Positions 1 through 11,033 of a stretch of DNA of 24,001 bases are shown in pieces. The notes below the pieces were generated by a model. The model searched no databases. It had not been told where the DNA came from and was given only the letters and a program-made list of their open reading frames with translations. Position numbers and translations under genes: made by a program. The stretch spans positions 1-24,001 of the forward strand of contig NW_026516912.1 of assembly GCF_025766255.1 (NCBI RefSeq), read 5' to 3'. Source of the stretch: Zychaea mexicana. Its lineage: Eukaryota > Mucoromycota > Mucoromycetes > Mucorales > Lichtheimiaceae. How positions within the stretch are numbered: the stretch's first letter is position 1; each line of letters starts with the position of its first letter.

Positions 1-1114
1 CGTCCATGGCTAGTAGATCGTATGTCTTGCGTAAATGGGTGATTATATCGTCAAGGGCAGGTTGTATTCGGTTATTATAAAGGGTATCGTCGCCATCATC
101 GGGAATCATCGGCGATAATGTAGCAGTAGTAGTAGCAGTATTGTTGTGATTATTATATACAGAAGTGTCGTTGTCGTTGTTTTGGTGACGACTATTATTA
201 GCCAGTAACGATGACAACGAATAAACAGGTACCGTTACCAGGTACTCATCTTCATCCAACGGATCGTCTTCGTCTTCGGCTATCGTTTCCTCCTCGTACC
301 ATTCCCAACTCTTTGTCAATTTGTTTTCTGGATCATTGTTACGCAGTTGATGTGAGAAGTCTTTGGCAAACGTTGAAAATTCAATCATATTGCGTGCTAC
401 CGCGTGTAAAGACAAGCCGTCAGACGTGAGTGACATGGACCAGTTTCCAGGCAACGACTTTTGAGCAATAAAAGACGGATCGTCTTCTTGTTCCTGTTCC
501 TCATACTCCGGTGGTTGCATATGTTCTTCTTTCAAGGATCGTTGCAAAGAGTGCTGTCGAGATCGTTTTGCTGGGTTTAATAGCGTCAAGGTTTCAATAC
601 TTGGTAAATCATCAGGTGGCGATTTTGGATTACTGTATCCACTACTGCTTCGTCTTCGTCGTTTTTCGCCTGCACGGGCCAGTTGTTCGGTTTGCTCTTG
701 TTCCTGAACAGCGTATTGGAGCATAAATTTATCTTCGAGTTCTCGTAGCGTGTCGTACAAGCTCAACACTTTCTGGGATAAATCCGTGAGATTCGGTGGT
801 GCATCAGGATACTCGCACTAATGATTGAATATTTAGTCAATTCAAGACAATCATAAAAAAGAAGGGGAGCGAAAGGAAAGTCGGTATTTTCGTCTTACAG
901 GTTGATTCGAACGAGCACAACGAGTGCATGCTGGTCGAGTTTTTGAGCATCTATTTATATGTGCAATAGTTTAATAATCTTTGGTGCACACAATTTAATA
1001 CAGGCAAGAATACAATAGAACGTACTTTGCTTTCTTTTTACGACACCGTAAACAACTTAAATCTTTACTACCAGAACCATTACTGACAGAAGCTGTGGAT
1101 TTGTTTTGCGACAT
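1..1114 (-). CDS. Zn(II)2Cys6 fungal transcription factor, N-terminal part (cut by window edge)
   Basis: A nuclear sequence-specific DNA-binding regulator of the fungal zinc-cluster family. I read exons 1026-1114, 899-950 and <1-817, with GTACGT and GTAAGA donors and TAG acceptors in consistent phase. The start at 1114 gives a short Ser/Asn-rich leader before the cluster. The six zinc ligands are C21, C24, C31, C38, C41 and C48 with spacing C-x2-C-x6-C-x6-C-x2-C-x6-C, an exact family match; the stretch between ligands is rich in Lys and Arg. Intron 1 splits codon 30 and intron 2 falls just before C48, so the domain is spread over three exons. A short linker and a probable coiled-coil dimerisation helix (about residues 55-90) follow, then a basic KRRRR patch, acidic stretches and Asn/Thr-rich low complexity near the window edge. 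About 319 residues are visible. The C-terminal effector region lies outside, so the target pathway is unknown. It is divergent from the transporter at 2222. Confidence 0.93.
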
Positions 1115-2221
1115 TGTCAGTAATGGATGCTCTCTGTCTCCTATTATTTCGTGTGACCGGAAAGATGTGTATCTGTCTCTGTGTGAGGGCTTTTTCCTGC
1201 TTCGATTTTATGTCTATCAACCATCAACCAACCACGTGAGAGCATCGAAGGCCCGCGCGCTTTATTCTGCTGTTGCGCAGGCAGACGACACTAAATTATG
1301 TGTTAGATGTTAGGGAGTGGTTTAACAAGGCACGGTAACAATGGCAGACATTTGTGTTTCAAAAATAGCATCATCGTCATCGCTTAATTTAGCTCTTCAT
1401 TAATAGTAATAACATATAAGAAGGTATGAACCTGGTAATCGGGCTAATAAAAAGCCTTTACTTCGGCCCGATATCTTAATATTATGAACGTGGAATCGCC
1501 GTACAAGTAGATGACGAAGGAAGGTATGATGACTTACTCTTATTCTTCTACTATACACTTCCTAATTGTACTGATAATCCTTCTTGCTCCATTCAAAAAA
1601 CGGAAGTCTGTCCTCGGTATATACACAAGTCGTGGCCAATCCTGAGTTTATAAGTGTTTCGATCAAAAGTATATACAGCACAAGGTTTTGTTTGGAGATC
1701 TGCGTTAGTATAACACATGCAATTGGTTTTTGAATATGAAACCCCAATAGGTGCACTTATTTCATATGCGACCGGGGTACATCTGATGGAAGATACAAGA
1801 AAAGCGGCAAAAGAAAGTACTCCTTGGCAAATACTGAAGAACAAAGGGGCATGTGATATCTCTCTCGCTCTTCTCTTTTTCTTTTTTTCTTACCAGTAAT
1901 AATAGCTGCCGTACGTTAGTAAGGAATATACACACATGCACACAGCTGGAGCCTAGCTAGCTTATACTACCCGACGACGTAATATTATTTGATGTTTGCA
2001 AAAGGCAATAAACAAAAGGAGAGCCGAAAAATGTTGAGCAGAGCAGTGACAGCTATTTATTATTTATTACTGCAAACTATATTACCCCACTCTAAACGAT
2101 TGCTCTTGTTATGCAATCTTCCTCTTCCTCCTTCCACATACTTCCTCTTCCTTAACATATATCAAACAATAGAGCTGAAAAACTCACCATCTACACTCAT
2201 ATATATACATACTTGTTCAAA
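1115..2221. promoter_or_regulatory. Divergent intergenic region between the zinc-cluster gene and the ThrE-like gene
   Basis: About 1.1 kb between two divergent start codons, so it presumably carries both promoters. I see AT-rich stretches, pyrimidine-rich tracts (about 1858-1895 and 2095-2155) and a weak hairpin (ATCGGGC at 1438-1444 pairing with GCCCGAT at 1466-1472). Short ORFs exist on both strands, but none has domain signal or a convincing splice pattern. The last 100 bases before 2222 are CT-rich and then TATA-like (around 2198-2210), plausible for a core promoter. No zinc-cluster operator (CGG inverted pair) was identified with confidence. Confidence 0.5.
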
Positions 2222-4666
2222 ATGACCGATCGACGTTTATGCGTATCATCATCATATTCCAGTCTTGCATCACAAGCTACATTGACTGACGAGAATCCAG
2301 CAGGCCTTCCATCTACGTCTACATCAACAAAATTATCTGATCCTGAGGTTGATATCAATCAGACGACACCCACAACAGCATCAAATGCATCTGTTACAGC
2401 GACAGCAGAAGAAGCCACATACAACGACACAAGTTGGAACAACAGAGAATCTTTCATAGAAGCAGAACAAGAACAGGTACGCACTTTTATTAATTTTGAA
2501 AGGCGTCTAATGATGCATCAACTTTCCTTGTCATCAAGGTTTTTAATAATATAAAGTGAAGGCGCCACGATCACCATTGACGACTGATTATACGAGCTGC
2601 AGAAGTGACCTTTACCAAAGTGAACGTCGCAATAATCATGGCTTTGTTGGGATATACAATGCCACAGCAGACGGTTTGAATAAAACCATCGACAAGGTGA
2701 CTATTCCGATCCGTAATAATCTTCCAATTGCAGCAGCTGTCGAAAATAAAGTCATGGGAGCACATCACCACAGACATCGCAGTTTGATACACCACTATTC
2801 CCCGTTGGTGTATGTGCCGACGCATCGTCCGAAGTTTAAGGATGATGAGTGCACCACCGCCGCTTTCACAACATCTACATCGCCCACAATTACTACTGCT
2901 TCTGCTAACTTCTCTTGTACGAGAAAAGCATCCATTCGACCCTCAGCTGCTACAGTTGCTACTGGTGAAAGTGTTGCTACAATCGCAGCAACAGCGAAGA
3001 CTACAGCAGCGGGACCAACGTCAACTGCAGCATATCCGAGAATAATGATGCCGCATCAAATAACGAGAGCCAAAAAAGAAAGATTAGTCGTTCTCTTAGG
3101 CGAGTGTCTTTTAAAAAGCGGCTGCCCTGGCCATCGAGCGGTTAGTTATAATAGCCAACCCCCTCTTGCGATTTTTTTAAGATTTACAATTCAACTGGGA
3201 TTGATATTATTAACTAAATATCACGTCTAATTAATATGCTAGGAAGAAGCTTTACAGCATAGTGCTAGCATCCTGGGTTTAACCAACGCCTCGTTTTCTT
3301 TGTTACCAGAAACAGTATTGGTCACGTTCATGTCAGATGGCGGTAACAAACACCAACAATCGCTAATGATTAAATCACCCACGTCGTTGGATATGGGCAA
3401 GATCGGCCAAGTTCATCAGATAATGAATAGATGCCTGATACAGCAAGCCAACACCAAGAAAGATGTTGACGATCGTCATCGGAATGACGATAATGAGGGC
3501 TATGACGACAGCGACGAGGACGACGATGTATTGGATCAATGCATTCAGGCACTACAACATGTTTCCAACTCGCCTCCAACATGGGGATTTCTCGGCACCT
3601 TATTTTCATTCTTTGTGAGCAGCTTTACGGCATGTGCCATGCTGTTTGATGGATCATGGATCGATTGTATACTGAGTGGCATACTCGGTCTTGTTGTTGC
3701 AGTGTTGTTTGTGCTTGCGAGCTGTCGGCCAATTTACGGACGCGTGTTTGAAATCTCCGCGTGTGTGTTTGTGTCTGCTTTGGCGCAGGCTCTACATGCT
3801 TATTGCTGCTTTACAAGTGTCGCCGTTTCTGGCGTTTTAAATTTGCTGCCCGGATATGCAATGACAATGGCTGTTGTAAGTAATAATTCTTCAAAATTGT
3901 CACTTACCCGTTTAAACCGTCTTATTGAGAAAAGACAAAAATAGATGGAGCTATCTGCAAGGCGGGTGACTACCGGAACTATCCGCTTGATTTACGCGGT
4001 GTTTTATGCATTTTTACTTGCTTATGGATTTCAAATCGGCAGCCGGGCATACACAAGCATTGCCGAAGCTCTTAAATCTACCACCGCCAGCAGCAATCCA
4101 CCAGAAGAGCAATCAGACGATCTATGTGGTCAGAACCCAATTTCTCAATGGTTTTATATACCAATGTTACCGCTGCTGAGTATCTCGATTGGTATGTCCT
4201 ATGGATCTTCTATAAGACAATCGTATGCCCAGCTCGGGGGCGCCATCATTGGTTTTTGCCTTTGTTATTTTATGAACAAGATCGTTTCAGACCCACCCAT
4301 TGTCGAGAGCACTGCAGCATTTGCTGTGGGCTTGTATTCCCACTTTGTTTTAAAGCTGACTGGAGAACCGCCACTGATCTCAATGGCAGTAGGCATTACA
4401 TTGCTCGTGCCAGGCAGTATTGGTAAGTTATCCTCCTATTATGCAAGATAAAGTCATAAGATAAACGCTGACATGAAAAAATTACGATGTAAAACAAATC
4501 AGGTGTCAAAGGCGCTTACGCTCTACTGCATCAGGAAGATACTAGTCAAATGTTGTTCCCAATCAAAATGTTGACAGTTGCACTGGGATTAGCAGCTGGC
4601 TTATTCGCATCGGCAATGATTGTTTATCCAACAGGCAAGAGACGCACCTTGTTGTTATCATTCTAA
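2222..4666 (+). CDS. PRM10: ThrE/Prm10-like multi-pass membrane transporter (DUF1212/DUF3815 type)
   Basis: Integral membrane protein related to the bacterial Thr/Ser exporter ThrE and yeast pheromone-regulated Prm10; the fungal substrate is not known. Exons are 2222-2476, 2562-3140, 3243-3875, 3945-4422 and 4503-4666; phases close to give 702 aa. I chose the ATG at 2222 (context AAAATGA) over an in-frame one nine bases upstream. Residues 1-240 are Ser/Thr/Ala-rich and look disordered. The conserved core starts near residue 255, with an ERLVVLLGECLLKSGCPGHR segment resembling the family's gated N-terminal helix, followed by SFSLLPETVLVTF and SLDMGKIGQVHQI. An acidic insert (DDSDEDDD) precedes about ten hydrophobic helices, including LLPGYAMTMAV and RLIYAVFYAFLLAYGFQIGS. 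The intron 1 acceptor is AAG, the only in-phase choice I found. Length is well above yeast Prm10 because of the N-terminal extension. Family call is firm; use of the symbol is by homology only. Confidence 0.9.
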
Positions 4667-4880
4667 ATAAGTTCCCGTTAGAATTGCGGGGTTGTCATTC
4701 GTTATTGTTTATTATGCGACATGGGTTTGATGTACTATTTACTTGTTTTTGGAAAATAATGGATTATTGTACGACTAGCAAAATTCTGTTTCACAACACC
4801 CGACATTGAAATCAATCGACCCAAATTTTTGTATTTATTGCTTTTTCTTTTGCCGAAAACCATATAAGTTTACCAAACAA

Positions 4881-5830
4881 ATGGACGGCGGTACTCCAAT
4901 CAGTGAGCATCATTCCATCAACATTGATCAACGACAGCGTAGATCGACCGTCGCCAGCCATGCTGTTGAGGAACAATTACTGTCACTGTCACCATCATCA
5001 CCCAAAAGCACATCGTGGCATCATGACAGTGATAGTGAAAAAGTACGCTCACAAAGCGAAGCGCTTCAACAAACCTTTGATGACCTGGACCGAGAATCTC
5101 GCCACAGCCACGATTATAACGCTTCCATCGTGCAAGAATCGTCGATAATAAGTCGTACACCATCACCTATAAGTAATGTGCGTAAGGAATTATATTTATT
5201 TCCAAGACACCGTAGTAGCTGACCTGTCTTCTACAGTTGTATGTAGGCTTTTGTGTTGGAAAATTGAAGATGCGTTTGTTTAGTTCTATAAACTCTAAAA
5301 GATTATATAGTAGCACAGATGCCCTCTACGTTCCTGTCGCAGAGTGTCCCATCGTAACGCCTAATTTATACGTTCCACTGCCAACTACAATCCGACATTA
5401 TTTACATGAACCGAAGCCAGATATATTAGCATTCCTTCCTTATCCATTGCGAACGCGTCAGCCTGTCAGCAAACGCTTACAGCGGATTCCAAACATTTTT
5501 ATATCCGGCTCGTTAGTGACTCAAGATGATCATCACCAACGACTGAGCATGCTGCCGCCTTTGAGAAAACGACACAGTCTAGCTAGCGGTCAAATCGACA
5601 GACTCGTGCATGCTCACAGGGATGCCATGGTTGCTGCTACTGCCAAGTTTCAAAATGAATCTGATCTTTGGTGGCCCGCACCCATGCATACAACACCTGA
5701 GCCGGAAACAACAGCAGACGGATACTTCGATTATAAACCATCGTCGCCCAACTCTTCTTCTGACAAGATATCCTCATCGGAGATGCCTCCTCCTGTCATA
5801 TCACCTCCACGCCATCCGTTCGAAGCATAA
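4881..5830 (+). CDS. Hypothetical fungal protein, Ser/Pro-rich, two exons
   Basis: I do not recognise this protein. Exons 4881-5177 and 5237-5830 join in phase 0 across a 59-nt intron (GTGCGT donor, CTACAG acceptor), giving 296 aa. The ATG at 4881 is the first in frame. The N-terminal 100 residues are Ser/Gln/Asp-rich with a short TPSPIS motif. The middle has an unusual Pro/Tyr/Leu-rich stretch (ALYVPVAECPIVTPNLYVPL and PDILAFLPYPLRTRQPVSKR) that looks conserved rather than random. The C-terminus is a Ser/Pro-rich tail (MPPPVISPPRHPFEA) just before the stop. There is no signal peptide, membrane helix or known domain. It starts 214 bp downstream of the transporter on the same strand and converges on the Rsc4-like gene. 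A single clean intron with conserved phase and no internal stops supports a real gene; the function is open. Confidence 0.7.
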
Positions 5831-5973
5831 TACTTTTACACAATCACCGTAACACTTACAGAGTAAACAGCAAAACATATTGTATATAACACCGCCATTA
5901 ATCACGATGGTTTTTATCACTTCTACTTGTTATCAGCAAATATCAACAAAGTGCACGAGAAACTCAAAGATGA

Positions 5974-8900
5974 TCACCACGTCTGTGTAACAAATAAAAA
6001 GTAAATTTGGGTTTTGAATTCAGGCATAACACCAGGTGCTCTGGTCAAATTCGCGGTAATCGTGATCTTGATCGTGTTGAGTCCGCGCATCAAGGGAGCA
6101 CTTTGGAAGCTAGGCATTCCGCTGTTCGTGGGATCCGTGTGCATGTTTAATCGGCCGTTGTTTTGCAATACTGCGACTGATATACGTCTTTGTTCGGAAA
6201 GCAACGGTTGCTCGAATACTGGCTTGATCGTCATCACATCCACCTTGCTGGGTACTGTCAAACTATGACCAACCACATGACCATCCAGTGCTGCAGTAAA
6301 TGATTTGTCTGGCGTTTCTAACTGAATCGATTTTAAAGGTCGTACTACATAAATAATTTGCATTTAATATTGGTATATCCTATTTTTTTACACAAACAAC
6401 TATATGAAGACAACTTACAGTCGCGCATGTCAACGCCGAAGAGTTCAAGAAATGCAGGGCTCGCAGTAGGCAGATGGGATCCATCCTCTCCCATGTGAAT
6501 AGGATGCTGACCATTCATCATAAGGGGTTGGCTATTGGGCATCATCTCTGGTGGAGCGACAGGAACGAAGTCTGGGGTTGGGAACGCAGGTTGAGCACTG
6601 TTTGTTGATATAGCGCCTAATATATTGACCACATTTGGGGGTGCGTTCATGAACGGACGAGAGATTATTCGTGCAGGACCGTTCAGAGGTTGCGGTGGGG
6701 TAGGCAACATTGCTGCTTGAATTTGTACTTGTTGTTGTGGTAGTGGTGGTGGTAGCGAAGGAACTGCTGATACTGGTGGAGGAGGTACTTGTTGCATCGG
6801 TATCGCCGCAGTGACAATTGGCGTGCGGTTAATGTTGGTTTCAGGCGTCGGTGTTGCACCATGGATTTCCTCTGTTTGTGATCTTGGCTTGCTACTGGCT
6901 CGCTTTGGTACTGGTCGTCGCTTATCGTCAGCTTCGTATGGGACATTGTTTACCGGCAGTCTCATTACGGCAGGTTCTTGCTTTTCTGGTATTCCCAGTC
7001 GTGCAAAGTTCTTTTCTTTTAGACGGTTCACTAGACGCTAATTGAAAGAAGCAAATTACATAATTATGATTACTACAGGTTCATGATACATGCCACATAT
7101 TTTTGAGAAACAGTGTTTTGTAATCTACCAAAAGTAGTTTTGCGTCTCTATATACGCGTGAGCCGGGCTCGTTGTATTCCATGGCATTATCAAAGACCAA
7201 CTTGATATCGTCAAACCATGCGCCAAGTGTTGGATATCGACAATTAACCATGTTGCTCTAGAGTATAGAATTATACATGTAGTGAACGTAAGAATGTGTC
7301 ATCCGCGAGTGTGTGCATGTTTTAATCTACTAACCTCAATCATATTAAGTGATCGAGGCTCCGTAATGACATTGTAATAGTCGGGGTATTCGTTACGATC
7401 TGGCAAGTCTTCGAAAATCTCGGAATATAAACGTCCACTAGGAGAGAAAAGTTCAGTGTCTACACTTCACTTTTTTTTGTTGGTATCGAGATACGCAAGA
7501 AACTTACGAGTTATCGGTATGCACTTGAATCGAGTGGAAAATATCCTTCAGGAACGCAACCGCATTGAAATCACTCAGATCGATTTCTTCTACTGGTCGA
7601 GGCTCCTCCTTTTCTGATTTTGGTGGTCGGCCCCGTCGCTTCTTCGCTGGGGGTTGTGGACTTTCAGTAGCAGTAGTAATAGTTGCAGCTGGACTTTCGG
7701 ATGTTTTGAAGCGTTGGGATTGGTCATCGAATCGATCTTCTGGACTCTTAGTATCATGCTGATTTGTCTACAAGACCGTTTTAAGAACAAGAACGCTTAG
7801 TGGCCATTTGATCTATTTTCCGCTCCTCTCCGTCTTCGTTCAAAACGCTTGAAAAAACTTACAGGGAATGGTCCTTTAAAGATACCGATCCAACGAGGAT
7901 CATCCTTGTCTGTGACTACATCGAATGGGACTTGGTTATGTATATTCTTTGCCTTGCGGTTTGCATTGTGTTTCTCCACCAAAAAGCGAGCCACTTTGTC
8001 TTTGTCTATCAGAAAGGTAAGCAATGAATCAGATACCTAAGATATCTTTTCTTGGGCACACGCTTCTCTCTGGAAAACAAACCTCCAAAAGCAGCCCAGC
8101 CAAGTGGTGTAGCCGAGTACCAAGTATCGTTCAATTCAACGTTTGCACCCATATTGACCAAGGCTTGAACAACCTTGACGTCGCCATAATAACATGCCGC
8201 ATGCAGAGGACCCCACTTGAACTTATCGCCAAACATTTCTACTTCCATTAGCTCGTTCACGTTGATAGCAGGATCCGTTTCCAATAGCTCGAGTGCTTTC
8301 TTTCCATCCGATCGACCGATTGCATCCATAAGCTCTGGCAGAGGAACGGCTATCAAATTTCACGAATGAGGATACATAGCTTTTCTCTTTGGCCCCTTTC
8401 GTATATCATCTTACTTCTCTTCTTGCTTTGTTTGTCGACCGCTTTCAGACGGATAGCCTTGACGTGCTGCTGTTGCGGTGGTGATGTTAATTGCTGATGT
8501 TGTGGTTGCGATGGTGGTTGTTGCTGACGGATTCCAAAAGCACCGCCTGGCAATTTGAGCACTGTCTTGCCCTTGTTTTCGTCTGCAGGGGAGGATGTCG
8601 CAGAAGATGATTTCTCTTTAGGACTGTTCTTCTTGCTATGGCTGTGGCTCTTGTCCTGGCCATCTGGACGCCAGTGCTTCACCAGTTTCTATAAAGGATA
8701 TTGCAGAATCATGTTATGAGTGAAAACACGCATATATTATCCATTACTCATCCCAATGTCTCTCAACACGTACATGAATTTTAATGGCATCCTGATAAAC
8801 CTGAGACTCCTTGATATTATATTTTTTGGCATTGGACACCATAAGATCAATATCAGCCTTCAAGTCACCAACAGATTTATATTCTTGTTGATCGATTTTA

Positions 8901-9454
8901 GTCTAAAGGCAAGGAAAATTAAAATGAATAACTAGGCTTATTCCAAGATGTGTGTACAGATAAATGGTATAAAACCTCTCTTTCCGTATAATAGCATTAC
9001 CTTGATATTAGATAGTGCGATAGGATTTTTAATTACTTCGAAGTAATCTGGATATTGTCGTTTCGAAGGCAATTGGGCAAAAAGAGTGCTCAAAAAGTAC
9101 TCTGGTCTATAATTCACCATCTCTTATTAGCCGACTCAGGATATACAACCCTTTTTCTCTCTCTGTGAACGTTTACACTTACTCATCCGGGTCAGGATAC
9201 TCCTTGATAGCTTTATATAACTGTCGACATTGCTCTTGAACAATGTCTGGTAATAGTTGTGGTTCGTTATTGTTACTGCTATCACCAGTTTGTTGATCGC
9301 CCTATCGACAAGAGTGCCACACACAACATCATCAATAATTTTTCGATCTAAATATATAAAAAGAAAGTTTATTTACCTCTCTTTCTTTTCGTATCCGCTT
9401 TCTTTCTCTATAATTCTTTTCAGTTGCACTTTGTCTCTTTGGTCGCCCTTCCAT
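5974..9454 (-). CDS. RSC4: Rsc4-like RSC/SWI-SNF subunit: bromodomain, ankyrin, AT-hook, bromodomain, C-terminal domain
   Basis: Probable nuclear subunit of an RSC-type chromatin remodeller that reads acetylated histones. Exons on the minus strand are 9377-9454, 9183-9301, 9001-9106, 8774-8902, 8415-8688, 8083-8349, 7863-8005, 7508-7767, 7335-7437, 7129-7257, 6419-7037 and 5974-6344; every phase closes, giving 865 aa. A basic N-terminus (MEGRPKRQ) precedes bromodomain 1 (about 40-145; LPSKRQYPDYFEVIKNPIAL and AKKYN). Next are a Lys/Gln-rich linker, ankyrin-like repeats (about 235-355; WGPLHAACYYGDVKVVQALV), an AT-hook (KKRRGRPPK, near 413-422) and bromodomain 2 (about 435-540; LPDRNEYPDYYNVI and NAMEYNEPGSRVYRDA). 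Both bromodomains keep the Tyr-Asn pair used for acetyl-lysine binding. A Pro/Gln-rich spacer leads to a C-terminal beta-rich module (about 745-865; PSKVDVMTIKPVF, GLNTIKITI) typical of fungal Rsc4. Start context is CGACCATGG. The ankyrin insert is the notable feature. Assignment to RSC rather than another bromodomain complex is inference. Confidence 0.9.
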
Positions 9455-10417
9455 GGTCGATAACATTCCACGATTTTCCTGGCTCGTTCACTGATTCAAA
9501 TACGACAATGGTCCGGCCGCCTCTGAGAAAACCAAAATTGAGCATGACCCAAAATTATTTAATTTCATTCAACTGAGCTAAATATAAATTGTTCTTCTAA
9601 TCAATCGATGATATCTGATCAACTTACCTTCTGTGATTTATATTTTTGGGTGGAGAGTTATAATAAAGTAAAACTCGCAGTTTTTTTACGATTGAGGTAG
9701 ATTAACGCGCCTTTGTATAAAGACTATTCTTTTAAAAGCCAAATTGATAATGACAATTATAAATACTAGCTTTTCCTGGCTCGCTATAGCTGAATAAGTA
9801 TACAAAATAAAAGAGAATCGCGAGAGCACGCTTACGAATTAAAGGGTCTTCTTTGTTCTTTATTGCTCGTTGCCAAGCTGTCCTACACTCAAGCCCAGCA
9901 TTTTCGACGGAATTTAAAATAAGCAGCAAGCCAGATTTCGGCTCGCCTGCGGACGGTGTGGTGACAAGAACCTAGATCGTGGTTTGTGTCAGAAGTGGCA
10001 TCGGTACGACATCACTAACATTGATTATATAAAGGTTATGTCGAAACAAACAAAAGATTGATTTTGATCTGTAAGTACAAAAGCTTCTGTGGAGTTTTTT
10101 ATGCTTTGACATGCTTTCTTATAGCTTGAAATATGTATAAAAAACATAGTTGAGCTATAAAAAACACTTTCTCGGAATAAGGAGTGCACGATACCTCTTT
10201 GCAATGAAGAATGTATCATTACACCCTATCGAGCAAATACTGTATACGTGTGTTCATTGCATGTTAGAAATTTCTATCTCTGATAGTTTCTGGGACAAAT
10301 AGCTGATACGCATCCTCAATTACCACGTATGTTACTCTTATGCTGAAATTTATACATGATGAGAAAACCTGTCATTATGTGGTGTGTGGACTGAAAGCGG
10401 TGAAAAAGAAATCGGTA
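9455..10417. other. Gene-poor region upstream of the Rsc4-like gene
   Basis: This stretch must contain the promoter of the minus-strand Rsc4-like gene (start 9454). I see AT-rich sequence, a GC-richer patch near 9505-9525 and one isolated stretch that resembles a spliced exon (9836-9971, listed separately). No domain-bearing ORF, tRNA or repeat array was found. Confidence 0.45.
9836..9971 (-). other. Possible orphan exon or gene remnant
   Basis: A 136-nt minus-strand segment is framed by a CTAG acceptor (AG at 9973-9972) and a GTAAGC donor (9835). One frame is open throughout and has coding-like composition, including SVENAGLECRTAWQRAIK. There is no start codon and no convincing partner exon on either side. 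It could be a 5' untranslated or alternative exon of the Rsc4-like gene, a relic of a lost gene, or chance. I do not recognise the peptide. Confidence 0.2.
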
Positions 10418-10577
10418 CAGCGCCCACGCAATAACTTGATCACCTCTGTGATTCCTAAAAGCAACAAGTCATCGATTTATTAAGTTATAGTCTTGTGAAG
10501 TAACAGTTAAATCATCAATTTAGTGATGCAAAGACGTGATCAAGTTTTTGAATTATCAAGCTATTGCGTGGGCATTG
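10418..10577. mobile_element. 160-bp MITE-like element with imperfect terminal inverted repeats and TA flanks
   Basis: The left end (10418 onward, CAGCGCCCACGCAATAACTT) and the reverse complement of the right end (ending at 10577, CAATGCCCACGCAATAGCTT) match at 17 of 20 positions. Both sides are flanked by TA (10416-10417 and 10578-10579), the target-site duplication of Tc1/mariner/pogo elements. A further inverted match (ACTTGATCAC at 10433-10442 against GTGATCAAGT at 10536-10545) lies inside; on the right arm it is offset by about 18 bp. The interior has no ORF, so this is a non-autonomous element or decayed remnant. The TIR differs from that of the 389-bp element at 19675, so it belongs to another family. 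Confidence 0.6.
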
Positions 10578-10697
10578 TACGTATGCAAACAAAATACTCT
10601 AACAATTTAGAATGTCAGGCAATTAGAGTTATTTACAACGCTGATCGTCAGTAGGCGCCTCGGTTTACAGTGCACGGCTTCTTGTTTCAATAGTCGC

Positions 10698-11033
10698 ATG
10701 AAATCGTGTACAACTTTCGATCGTCTTGGTTTTTTATCTTCAAGAAAGAAGGAGATGTATCTATTGAAGAGACCAAACCGTCTGTCCAAGTTTGCAGCTG
10801 GAAGCAAGCTCTTGCCTTTGCAAAAGCGCTTCAACTATGCTGTTGGTGGAAACGATGATGACGACGACAATGAAGGTCATGAGGCTTCAAAATCCTACGA
10901 GACCGAGATCTTCTCGCTACGAAGTCTGCTACGAAGCGAGCTTAACTACGATTGCTTTCTTCAGCTCTTAAAAGATGAGCAGCAACGCGTCGTCGGTGCT
11001 TTTACGACCTCAGCAAGGCAGGTGCAGTACTGA
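10698..11033 (+). CDS. Unsupported small ORF, 111 aa, acidic patch (may not be a gene)
   Basis: An uninterrupted ATG ORF of 111 codons. The first half is basic (RLGFLSSRKKEMYLLKRPNR); then comes a run of five Asp and a helical-looking end (SLRSLLRSELNYDCFLQLLK). There is no known domain, no splice context and no clear promoter. It begins 120 bp right of the MITE-like element and could be part of a decayed mobile element or a lineage-specific peptide. Composition is only weak evidence of coding. Confidence 0.22.
   Translation: MKSCTTFDRLGFLSSRKKEMYLLKRPNRLSKFAAGSKLLPLQKRFNYAVGGNDDDDDNEGHEASKSYETEIFSLRSLLRSELNYDCFLQLLKDEQQRVVGAFTTSARQVQY

Noticed and set aside
1438..1472. Hairpin with a 7-bp stem as terminator or riboswitch
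   Set aside because: Too short, with a long loop, in a fungal intergenic region; no functional class fits.
1717..1899. 60-codon plus-strand ORF in the left intergenic region
   Set aside because: No domain, no splice context, ends in a T-rich run, and other frames there are equally open.
2812..3045. Gln/Leu-rich plus-strand ORF in the transporter's second exon
   Set aside because: An alternate frame of Ala/Thr-rich coding sequence; the other frame joins the ThrE core with correct phase.
6014..7045. Plus-strand ORFs opposite the Rsc4-like gene
   Set aside because: Shadows of exons 11 and 12, whose frame carries the recognised domains.
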